Source of the DNA: Yersinia mollaretii ATCC 43969
GTDB taxonomy: Bacteria > Pseudomonadota > Gammaproteobacteria > Enterobacterales > Enterobacteriaceae
DNA length: 64,000 bases
Direction of reading: 5' to 3'
NCBI RefSeq assembly: GCF_013282725.1
Contig: NZ_CP054043.1
Span: 248,001 to 312,000 of the forward strand
This document shows positions 1 through 6,931 of the stretch, in pieces (the first letter of the stretch is position 1; the number at the start of each line of letters is the position of its first letter). The notes below the pieces were generated by a model. The model searched no databases. It was not told the DNA's origin and was given only the letters and a program-made list of their open reading frames with translations. Made by a program: the position numbers and the translations under genes.

Positions 1-57
1 ATGTGTATAGATATCTTCTAGCAACTCAGGCATCATTTTATTAAAAAGGGACTTCAT
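1..57 (-). CDS. 5' end of an unidentified gene (partial)
   Basis: On the minus strand an ATG at 57-55 opens 19 codons that run off the window edge without a stop. It starts 3 bases after the stop of the upstream membrane-protein gene, so the two are probably co-transcribed. Too little is visible to name a family. Its place at the end of a PAAR-containing T6SS accessory cluster makes an effector, chaperone or immunity protein plausible; this is inference only. Confidence 0.45.
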   Translation of the reverse strand, partial: MKSLFNKMMPELLEDIYTH

Positions 58-60
58 CCT

Positions 61-549
61 TTATTCATACTGTTCTTTCTCATTAATGTTATGTACAAAT
101 GAAGAAAAGGCGAGATACCGTGACATATGCGTAAATTTAGGTGTATATCTAACTGGTAAGAAAGAGTTACTCATTGCATCAGTTACGCCCCCACTAATAT
201 CAGGAAACTTAACCTTTATATCAATAATTTTAAGATGAACTCTTCCTTTTTGCAGTAACGCTTGATAATAATCGGTGCGTATTGCATTCCAATATTCCCC
301 CTCTAAGTTACTGCCATTCCATAATAATAACCTGAAAGTAAAAATCCCGCCCCAAAGTAACAAAGGTATTAACAGCAGTTCCGACCAGAAAATATAAGAA
401 TTTTTAGACAGATATTGTGAAAAGAAACCCAGAAAAATGCATAGATAAACTATGACTATCAATAATAAGATACTGCCCCATAGCCACAGAGATAGTGTTT
501 TAGTAGTTGTTTTTATCTCAGCAGGTATATCGAGAATGTTTACTGGCAT
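61..549 (-). CDS. Two-helix membrane protein of the T6SS accessory cluster
   Basis: Product of about 162 residues, not recognised by family. Two hydrophobic segments (about residues 20-42 and 55-78, the second rich in Leu/Ile/Trp) predict an inner-membrane anchor with a soluble C-terminal part. I chose the ATG at 549 because it lies 4 bases after the stop of the PAAR gene; a longer reading frame starting at 606 would overlap that gene for no reason. The gene sits between a PAAR remnant and another gene leaving the window, so it probably belongs to an orphan T6SS effector cluster. It could be an immunity or accessory membrane protein; no catalytic motif is visible. Confidence 0.6.
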   Translation of the reverse strand: MPVNILDIPAEIKTTTKTLSLWLWGSILLLIVIVYLCIFLGFFSQYLSKNSYIFWSELLLIPLLLWGGIFTFRLLLWNGSNLEGEYWNAIRTDYYQALLQKGRVHLKIIDIKVKFPDISGGVTDAMSNSFLPVRYTPKFTHMSRYLAFSSFVHNINEKEQYE

Positions 550-553
550 GCCC

Positions 554-810
554 TTATTCCTTGAGTACAAGCGAACCAGAGGAGATAAGCGTAGCGCCAC
601 AAGCACAGTGATGCCCCTCTAACGCAACGGGGAGCCCATTATCGCAATGGTTTTCGTCACCTTCAATGATGCTATTTATGCCATGTTTTGGGCAAGAAAC
701 TCTATCTGATTTGCGAGTAACAAGCCTGCCATCAATAGAGACTTGAGCTGAGCCAGTTAACACCACACCACCATGAGATGTTTTATTCCAACACAAATGA
801 TTTTTCTCAT
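554..810 (-). pseudogene. PAAR-domain spike-tip protein, frameshifted near its N-terminus
   Basis: PAAR proteins cap the VgrG spike of T6SS and carry effectors. The ATG at 810, preceded by AGGTG, starts a typical PAAR N-terminus (MRKIICVG), but after eight codons the expected DKTSHGG continues only in another frame. One base appears missing at about 786/787. Past that point the PAAR sequence (KTSHGGVVLTGSAQ, then CPKHG and HHCACG) reads through to the stop at 554. Restoring the base gives about 85 residues, the usual PAAR size. A read-through frame from 829 exists, but its N-terminus is unlike PAAR. An intact PAAR gene is at 21322-21588, so this copy may be dispensable. Confidence 0.75.
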
Positions 811-840
811 AAAATAACACCTCTTCCAAAAACTAATATA

Positions 841-1701
841 CTAATTATTAATAACAACTTCCGGTAATCTTTTCAGCAGGTCAGGTTTAAACTGTTCAGG
901 ATCATCAACCATTACCCACTGACCACTAGAGTTTCTTTCTTGTATTTTTTCAGGTTTTTTGTAGGTTCCAGTTTTAGGGTTTACCTCAACAACCTGATCT
1001 TTTCCTATAAATTTAAATGCAACTTCAATATTAGAGTCCATATAGTAATCTTTTATCTTTCTAAAGCCCTTAGAATAGTAATCAACATCTCCACCACTAG
1101 CTGAATAAGGAAAGCCATTCAATCTAATTAATGTATCGTAAGTTTTACTATAGAATAAAATATCATAATAGCCTTCATGCTGTTGCGAATTTAGCTGTAA
1201 ACCTTCAAATGTACAAGCTGAATAAAAAAGCAAATAATCCGGCGAGTCTTTTAAAATAGAGTCCAATCTCCCTATGCAAAGCAGAGGATATTCGACTCCG
1301 TCTTGTGTTAAATTAGTTAGCAAAAATTGAGATATTCTATTATGTTGTTTAACCCGAATTACCTGCTGATACTGAGAGGTTTTCTCAAGGAGGCCATCAT
1401 AGATACCACCCGGCACTACCACCTGTTTACCATCAAAGATGCCAAGCCATAGATCCTGTTTTTTATTTACAAGCCAATACTGGTTTTTAGATAACCTCTT
1501 TTCTCTTTTATCATCGGGTAATTTATTTTGTTCATCTTTATATTGAGTATTTTCTTGCTCCTGCTCCTGCTCATTATCGAATATACTTTGCATAAGTTCA
1601 CTTGAATTATTTTCCCAAGTTTCCTTGCTGATTACAGGAAATTTATCATTTGACCAACAAACATGTGTTACTAATATAAAAAAAACCATTAAGTATTTCA
1701 T
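841..1701 (-). CDS. Exported protein, candidate immunity protein to the neighbouring M23 peptidase
   Basis: The 286-residue product starts with a clear signal peptide (Lys then a Phe/Ile/Val core, ending near VCWS), so it should act in the periplasm. A low-complexity Glu/Gln patch follows at about residues 44-52. The family is not recognised. It starts 9 bases after the stop of an M23 peptidase remnant and lies just before a PAAR gene. In T6SS clusters a periplasmic product directly behind a cell-wall hydrolase is usually its immunity protein; that role is inferred from position and signal peptide only. Confidence 0.6.
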   Translation of the reverse strand: MKYLMVFFILVTHVCWSNDKFPVISKETWENNSSELMQSIFDNEQEQEQENTQYKDEQNKLPDDKREKRLSKNQYWLVNKKQDLWLGIFDGKQVVVPGGIYDGLLEKTSQYQQVIRVKQHNRISQFLLTNLTQDGVEYPLLCIGRLDSILKDSPDYLLFYSACTFEGLQLNSQQHEGYYDILFYSKTYDTLIRLNGFPYSASGGDVDYYSKGFRKIKDYYMDSNIEVAFKFIGKDQVVEVNPKTGTYKKPEKIQERNSSGQWVMVDDPEQFKPDLLKRLPEVVINN

Positions 1702-1710
1702 TATTAACCC

Positions 1711-2340
1711 TCAGGGATAATTGAAACCATCAATAAAAGGAACGGGATCTATACGATCAAGCATACCAGCCCTTGAAGGATTACGTATTCTCACCTCAAA
1801 ATGCAAATGAGGTCCCCTAACAATGGTGGTCATGCTGCTAGCATTCCCAGTACTGCCAGTTTTACCAATGCAGTCACCGCTATTTATCGGACTGTGAAGC
1901 GATAGATTAAGGCTAACTTCAGAAAGATGTGCATAGAAGAAATAAACTTCCCTCAAGTTATGACAAAGAGATTTCTTTGATAGCGGCAAGTCATCAACCT
2001 GAACAACAATAAATAACTGTTGCCCATCCCCCCTATTAGTAATAAAAGCTACACGCCCATCCGCCACGGCATAAATAGGTGTTCCAGGTTCCGCAGCAAT
2101 ATCGACTCTTTGATGGGGTCTCGGTGCCCCATTAGCACCAATCCTGACAGAACTTCCAAAAATTGCGCTTCTTGCACTACGTAACCCATGGATTCTTATG
2201 CGACATATAGCCAGTAGGTTACGCCATTGTATTGTAGCACTAGAATTAGCTCTAACAGGGGTATTAGATGTTGTTACGGTACTACTACTTGTGCTTGTGT
2301 TTGCTGGAGTGCCAGTGTTTGCGGACTGGTTACGTGCTTT
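1711..2340 (-). pseudogene. M23 (LytM-type) peptidase, 5' end lost at an IS630 remnant
   Basis: The C-terminal two thirds of a zinc peptidase that cuts peptide cross-bridges in peptidoglycan. The frame is open from 2340 to the stop at 1711 but has no credible start: it enters a Ser/Thr/Asn-rich linker directly from IS630-derived DNA. Visible motifs are HQRVDIAAEPGTPIYAVADG (H and D are the first zinc-ligand pair; family members normally have Gly where this has Arg) and GPHLHFEVR (the HLH ligand). The gene lies upstream of an exported protein and a PAAR gene, so it was probably a T6SS cargo effector. A GTG at 2067 could start a short product, but that product would lack the first zinc-ligand region. 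Confidence 0.75.
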
Positions 2341-3079
2341 TTAGATGTTTTAGCCCGCTGATAAATAACCCCGAGTTTTTACTGCTGCTGCCGACGTAAC
2401 TGACTTTTCCTGTGCCGCTGTGCAACGCCCCAGCCAGATAATATTTTTCGTTTTTCCCTGGAGTGACAATACGTTTTTGTTGACCACGCAGTTGCCAGTC
2501 AGCACCTATTTTGGGGTTGAAATGGATATCGACCTCATCCTCGTAAAACACGGGACGTTCGACGCTACACTTACTTAGCGCTTCGGCGATAGCGGCCATT
2601 TTCTCTTCTTTATTTGGGTCGCAAATGCGCAGCGTGGGGGCCGCTCTTCGCCAGACAATTCCAGCTGAGGGAAGCCAGCGGCGAACGGTTGAAGCATGTA
2701 AACGGTACCCAGTGATCTCGTTGATTTTTATTGCTAACAGTTCAGTACTCCAGCGAGAACGCTGATAACCAAAATCTTCTGGAGAATGCTTAATCAGCTG
2801 ACGCAACAGCGCGCAAATATGCTCGAACGGCCAGTGTCGTCTGCGCCCTGAAGGCAATGATTTCAGACCTTCCAGACCCTAAAGTGTGTACCAATTAATC
2901 CAGCGTCCCAGAGATGAACGCGCGCAGCAAAGCGTCTTGGCAACGTCACTTATCTTGTCTCCGCGATGAAGCATCAGCATCGCGGTGAGTCTGCGGACAT
3001 GGTTTTTATCACATGTTTTATGGATGGTTTTTTGCATCAGACGCCTTTCGGCGTCGGGTACCGGTGATATGATCGGCAT
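2330..3079 (-). pseudogene. IS630-family transposase, interrupted by a stop and 3'-truncated
   Basis: Residues 1-66 form a helix-turn-helix N-terminus (SDVAKTLCCARSSLGRWIN). An in-frame TAG at 2879-2881 then breaks the gene. The same frame continues with the IS630 middle and the start of the DDE domain (FYEDEVDIHFNPKIGADWQL), and ends shortly after LKHLKST at 2330. The second conserved Asp and the catalytic Glu region are missing, so the protein cannot transpose. Family recognition is by motif; the exact IS name was not determined. Confidence 0.85.
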
Positions 3080-3181
3080 GGCACAGTCCGGTTAGTGATT
3101 TGGGATATTCAGCGATTGATCAGATCGCTTAAATCGGACTGAGTTCCCTTCTGGTGATCTACTATTTGGAACAGCTATTTA
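2335..3181 (-). mobile_element. IS630-family insertion sequence remnant
   Basis: About 0.85 kb separate the truncated M23 peptidase gene (ending near 2340) from a truncated plus-strand gene (starting near 3182). Both neighbours lose their proximal parts exactly at the element, so the insertion was followed by a deletion that also removed the transposase 3' end. Boundaries are approximate: I placed them where host-gene reading frames begin, not on terminal inverted repeats. Confidence 0.7.
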
Positions 3182-3535
3182 GCTAATGTGGCTGACATAA
3201 AAATATCTGAAACATTGAGGCCGGATATATATTCATCAGCAGAAACACTTGGCTGTTGGGATCCTGAAACTCAGTCTGTGGTAATAGCTAGAAAATGTCT
3301 TTCTTCTCTCGATATCTTTGCCGGTGTACTGATACATGAGCTTATTCATGCTAAAACAGGTTTCAGCGATGTAAGCAGGGATTTTGAAAATTCACTAACA
3401 GATTCAATCGGGGCGTTATGTGCAATAATACTTGAGAATGAAAAAAATCATTCTCAGCCCCTTATTCATCAGATGCCGAATGAAGCCGTGAAGAAAACTA
3501 AGCTAAGGTATAGGCCGTGGTATAAGTTCTGGTGA
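3182..3535 (+). pseudogene. C-terminal fragment of a protein with an HExxH metal-binding motif
   Basis: About 115 residues remain, with a zinc-metallopeptidase-like signature (LIHELIHAKTGFSDVSRDFE) followed by SLTDSIGAL. From memory it resembles the C-terminal module of large proteins with an HSP90-like ATPase N-terminus; the whole ATPase part is absent. The frame enters from the IS630 element, and the only start is a GTG at 3188 without a good ribosome site, so I treat it as a decayed remnant. Its function is unknown. Confidence 0.6.
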
Positions 3536-3592
3536 GGATATAATATCTGAGAGTAAAATCTTACATCTGTACTAACAAATCGTGGTAATCAT

Positions 3593-3626
3593 CCCATGCC
3601 CCGAGCAAACTAGCTCGGCACATGGG
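3593..3626. repeat. Imperfect hairpin (CCCATG-CCGAGC / GCTCGG-CATGGG)
   Basis: Two nested inverted repeats, CCGAGC/GCTCGG with a 6-base loop and CCCATG/CATGGG outside it. It lies between the stop of the HExxH fragment and the end of the split lipoprotein gene, converging on it from the other strand. There is no T-run, so it may be a degenerate bidirectional terminator. Confidence 0.4.
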
Positions 3627-3651
3627 AATAGCCGGATCTCAAAAAGAAAGA

Positions 3652-3772
3652 CTAATTCAATAAAACTACACCATAGAAAGCAGCCACGGCAGCGCCACCC
3701 AGCAGATAGACCGGCAGCATCACCACATCTGCAGCTACCGCTACCGGATAAAGCGCCCTCTTAGCAGAAGAG
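3652..3772 (-). pseudogene. 3' part of a lipoprotein gene split by the IS110-family element
   Basis: Minus-strand translation ends with ALYPVAVAADVVMLPVYLL followed by GGAAVAAFYGVVLLN and a stop at 3654-3652. The pattern (short linker, hydrophobic A-D-V-V-x-L-P segment, small-residue-rich end) matches C-termini of small enterobacterial lipoproteins. The N-terminal part is at 5144-5662, on the same strand and just the other side of the IS element. Joining the two would restore one gene; this is inferred from order, strand and composition. Confidence 0.5.
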
Positions 3773-3774
3773 GC

Positions 3775-4074
3775 ATTTTTGCTATAAAAATTCACCTGCA
3801 AAGGATGCTCAAAACGGAATCTATGGTCACTCCCGTTTTTGCAACACCGATTTCGACGATAAGTTGGCTTGCTTGAATCTATCCGGCGTCTGAATGGGAT
3901 TTTATTCCCGCGCCTCGATGAGTTCCGCGCCTGATGAACCTCAAGAAAATATACGGCTTCAATGAGCCTTTCCGTTTTACAGGTTCCTCAACAGGCCGGT
4001 GGGCCGTTAGTATCATCAATATCAGTATTCGCAAAACCAGATGAGTGATTGTTTAAACTAGTGTATTTATGCCG
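3775..4074 (-). ncRNA. Candidate bridge-RNA region of the IS110/IS1111 element
   Basis: A 300-base stretch with no credible ORF inside the element, downstream of the transposase. Established knowledge: IS1111-type elements encode a structured bridge RNA here, with loops pairing to target and donor DNA. I see short self-complementary segments (CCTCTT/AAGAGG near 3767-3783) but did not fold the RNA, so the call rests on position. Confidence 0.35.
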
Positions 4075-5079
4075 TTATGCTGCGTAAGTTTGCTGTCGCG
4101 CCGTCAGTGCCCAGGCTATTCTGGCCAGCTTGTTTGCCAGAGCACAGGTGACGACAAAGTTGCTTTTCCGGCACAACAACTCCCTGACCCAATCGGCCAA
4201 CTTGCCAGACTGATGTTCCAGTTTTTGTATGAATACCCTTGCACACTGAACCAACAGAGTTCGGATTTTTTTGTTACCTCTTTTGCTAATCCCCAACAAT
4301 GTCGTTCGACCTCCCGTGCTGTACTGTCGAGGTACCAACCCTGTTGCCGCCGCAAAGTCACGGCTGCTGGCGTATTGCTTCCCGTCGCCAATCTCAGTTG
4401 AAATAGTACTCGCTGTCAGCGTTCCGACACAGGGAATGCTCAGCAAACGCTGTCCAACCTCATCCTCGTCCAGCTTTCGCTTCAACTGGGATTCCAGATC
4501 TTTAATCTGCTCAACAAGATAGTGATAATGTTGTTGTAGTTTCAGCAATAACTGGCTGAGATAAAGAGGCAAACTATTGTCCTCAAGAATGGTACTCAGC
4601 CGACTAATAACGGCAGCACCTCGTGGTACGCTGATACCAAACTCCAGTAGAAAAGCATGCATCTGATTAGTTGTTTTTACCTTATCCTGAACCAGAGATT
4701 CACGAACACGATGCAGAGCCCGCATTGCCTGCTGAGATTCCGTTCTGGGCTGTACGAAACGCATGGACGGACGCGATGCAGCTTCACAGATAGCTTCGGC
4801 ATCAACGAAGTCGTTTTTGTTGCTTTTAACGAATGGGCGGACAAATTGTGGTGATATCAGCTTTGGAAAATGCCCCAACTCTGCCAGCTTACGGGCCATA
4901 AAGTGGGAACCGCCACAGGCTTCCATCGCAATGGTTGTTGCCGGGCATGATGCCAGAAACTCGATTAGCTTTGGTCGGGTAAACTTTTTACGGTAAACAG
5001 CCTTCCCACGATGATCCTGACAATGGATATGGAAAGAGTTCTTACCCAGATCGATACCAATAAGCGCAATATTTTCCAT
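4075..5079 (-). CDS. IS110-family transposase (IS1111-like)
   Basis: A full-length 334-residue DEDD recombinase. The N-terminal RuvC-like domain shows GIDLGKNSFHIH (first Asp), TIAMEACGGSHFMAR (Glu) and KNDFVDAEAICEAA (Asp pair); a helical spacer follows at about 130-210. The C-terminal Transposase_20 domain has LLSIPCVGTLTAS, FAAATGLVPRQYSTGG and LGISKRGNKKIRTLL, and should carry the catalytic Ser. It excises and inserts the element through a circular intermediate guided by a bridge RNA. No frameshift is visible, so the element may still be active, unlike the IS630 next door. Confidence 0.92.
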   Translation of the reverse strand: MENIALIGIDLGKNSFHIHCQDHRGKAVYRKKFTRPKLIEFLASCPATTIAMEACGGSHFMARKLAELGHFPKLISPQFVRPFVKSNKNDFVDAEAICEAASRPSMRFVQPRTESQQAMRALHRVRESLVQDKVKTTNQMHAFLLEFGISVPRGAAVISRLSTILEDNSLPLYLSQLLLKLQQHYHYLVEQIKDLESQLKRKLDEDEVGQRLLSIPCVGTLTASTISTEIGDGKQYASSRDFAAATGLVPRQYSTGGRTTLLGISKRGNKKIRTLLVQCARVFIQKLEHQSGKLADWVRELLCRKSNFVVTCALANKLARIAWALTARQQTYAA

Positions 5080-5143
5080 GATGGTTCTCCGAATGAAAGC
5101 CTGTCCTCAGCATAGTACCGGGAAGGAGGGAGTGACCATCTCA

Positions 5144-5662
5144 TTAAATATCGGACGGTGTAGCACCTTTTCTGTGAATAGTGCCAACCAGATTATCCAA
5201 GCTAATGTTGCAAACACCTGTTGTTTCAGTATTGCTTGAGCAATTCCAGTCAGTACTTTTTATCAGCGACTTTATTTTCTCTCTCTCTACCACAGTCTGA
5301 TAAATATACTTCAGCTCAATATTACCTATGAACCTATCTTTTTTATCATTAAGTCTAAAGCTACCATCCCTGACGACCTGAATTCTTTTTTTATCAATCT
5401 GTCCGGTAACTAACAGTGTTGAAAACTCATCGACTCCCGATGACAAGACATAATCGAAACGCGTACCAACAAACGCCCAGTTTTTATTATCACCTTGCTG
5501 AGCCAAAGACATTCCGATAATGACATCATTATTATAATGAGTATAGCCTGTTTCATGCCCCCTGATATCAGCCGAAAGCTGCTTAGTTACGCAGGCCGAA
5601 AGAAAAAATGGTAACATAAATATCACCACCAATTTACACGTTAATTTCAAAATATTAATCAC
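5144..5662 (-). pseudogene. Lipoprotein gene, 5' part, cut by the IS110-family element
   Basis: The 172-residue frame begins with a lipoprotein signal peptide and lipobox (FFLSAC, Cys about residue 24), so the mature protein would be lipid-anchored. A beta-rich soluble part follows, with two further Cys residues (NCSSN, GVCN). It ends KGATPSDI at a stop lying within or next to the IS boundary, and a matching C-terminal segment is found at 3652-3772. It may still be translated as a shortened lipoprotein. Family not named. Confidence 0.6.
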
Positions 5663-6013
5663 ACTGATTCCTTATTATATTCTTATTTTTCCAGACCAAA
5701 ATTTTTGTCCTATAAGACATATTTTATAGGTTTACTATTCTAGTATTAGAGACGTTCCTGATAAACATTAGAGAAAAGTCTCCAATAATGATTCGGGAAG
5801 TATTCATTGAATGTGTAGGATAGATAGGACGTCAGAAATATATTTCACAGTATTTCATAAACCCTCCCTTTCCAGGCCCGATAATAAATACTTACCCATT
5901 ACAATAAGCTATCTGGCTCTTCATTAGATTGAATCGGTACGAATCTATAACGGATTCGTCAGTTAGATAACGTAGTTATATCCAGGCCAAATCAACAGTA
6001 CATAAAGGAAATT
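5663..6013. other. AT-rich intergenic region
   Basis: About 350 bases between the lipoprotein gene and the SANT-repeat gene, with frequent stops in all frames. It probably holds the lipoprotein promoter (minus strand, from the right). No RNA gene or repeat was recognised. Confidence 0.4.
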
Positions 6014-6664
6014 TTAACTAGGAGTATTCTTGCTTTTACCTCGCATATTGTGCCCTTTTCTTAATCTTTCTTTCGCTTTTTCAATCGCTAACTTTGTACG
6101 ATTTGGAAATAACATCGTCATCTCCGAGGGGAACAAATGAAGATTCTTCTCCAACAAGTGCCACTCGTCATCACTCCAGCTCTGCACAGGTGTCTCACGC
6201 ACTTTGAGTTTCGTGTATTTCAGACCCAGTTGGCTTGCCTTGATTTTGATCGACTCAACACTTCTGCGGGGCAGTTTTAGGACCACTTTGGTGCCCATTT
6301 TGGGGTAAAACCGCATCAAAATATGGACTTCATTTTCCTGCCAGCTTCGGAGACTTTTGACCCCCATTTTTTTTGCCATGGCAAAAATGGTTTTCCGTGT
6401 TCTCCCCGGCAATAACTGACCGACAAAGGTTATCCCCTCGCCATCGGCATAATGTGTCCGGATGACCTCTTTTTCCTCTTCAGTCCAAGAATCCGCCTGC
6501 ACCTTACAAAGCCCTAACTCCTGGGCTGCCAATCTTATTGCGGTCACCGTACGACCCAAATAGACGGCTATCTCAGCGACAGGTAGCATGCCATAGTGGG
6601 TTTCTACAAACATCAATTCGCCCACGGTCCACGCGGTACGGTGGTTTCTGTATTCTTGACTCAT
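6014..6664 (-). CDS. Protein with four tandem SANT/Myb-like helix-turn-helix repeats
   Basis: The product of about 216 residues is almost entirely repeats of 45-50 residues, starting at AWTVGELMFVETHYG, SWTEEEKEVIRTHYADG, SWQENEVHILMRFYPKMG and SWSDDEWHLLEKNLHLFP. Each opens with a conserved Trp and acidic patch, as in SANT/Myb DNA-binding modules, and the first three end with A-x-x-x-G-(L/V). It is therefore a likely DNA-binding protein. I chose the ATG at 6664, spaced from an AAGGAAA ribosome site; a GTG directly precedes it. Genes of this kind occur in prophages and islands. The regulated target is unknown. Confidence 0.7.
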   Translation of the reverse strand: MSQEYRNHRTAWTVGELMFVETHYGMLPVAEIAVYLGRTVTAIRLAAQELGLCKVQADSWTEEEKEVIRTHYADGEGITFVGQLLPGRTRKTIFAMAKKMGVKSLRSWQENEVHILMRFYPKMGTKVVLKLPRRSVESIKIKASQLGLKYTKLKVRETPVQSWSDDEWHLLEKNLHLFPSEMTMLFPNRTKLAIEKAKERLRKGHNMRGKSKNTPS

Positions 6665-6931
6665 CACCGGTTTCCTTTCGTATTGCCCTGTTCAGCCTTT
6701 CCAGGCACAAGCGATAAGTTTTCTGGCCCAGTAAACCCTATGGCAATTGTGTAAAATGTCAGTTACGCGTCGCATGCAGTGAGATCGTATCAGGTAGCGT
6801 GACAGGCCGGTTATGTCGTCGACCTGCATTATGCCAAGAAACTGCTCAACGTGATTCAACAGATGAAAAAACACCGGTGAGCAGGTAGCGAAAACCTACA
6901 GCCTCTATCTATTCACCCCTCTTTTTCATGG

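Larger units (their letters stand above)
3775..5150 (-). mobile_element. IS110-family element, IS1111-like layout
   Basis: About 1.37 kb lie between the two halves of a lipoprotein gene. The transposase is intact. The non-coding DNA is very unequal: roughly 65 bases upstream and about 300 bases downstream of the gene (about 3775-4074). A long downstream end is typical of the IS1111 subgroup, where the bridge RNA that guides insertion is encoded in that end. Ends are approximate, because this family has no terminal inverted repeats that I could use. Confidence 0.7.

Noticed and set aside
3582..3764. 60-codon plus-strand frame
   Set aside because: Runs antisense through the lipoprotein C-terminal fragment and a hairpin; no likeness.
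4069..4401. Plus-strand frame over the IS110 transposase
   Set aside because: Shadow of an intact transposase on the other strand.
6692..6874. 60-codon minus-strand frame between SANT and DUF2339 genes
   Set aside because: No family likeness, no ribosome site and poor start context; probably debris.
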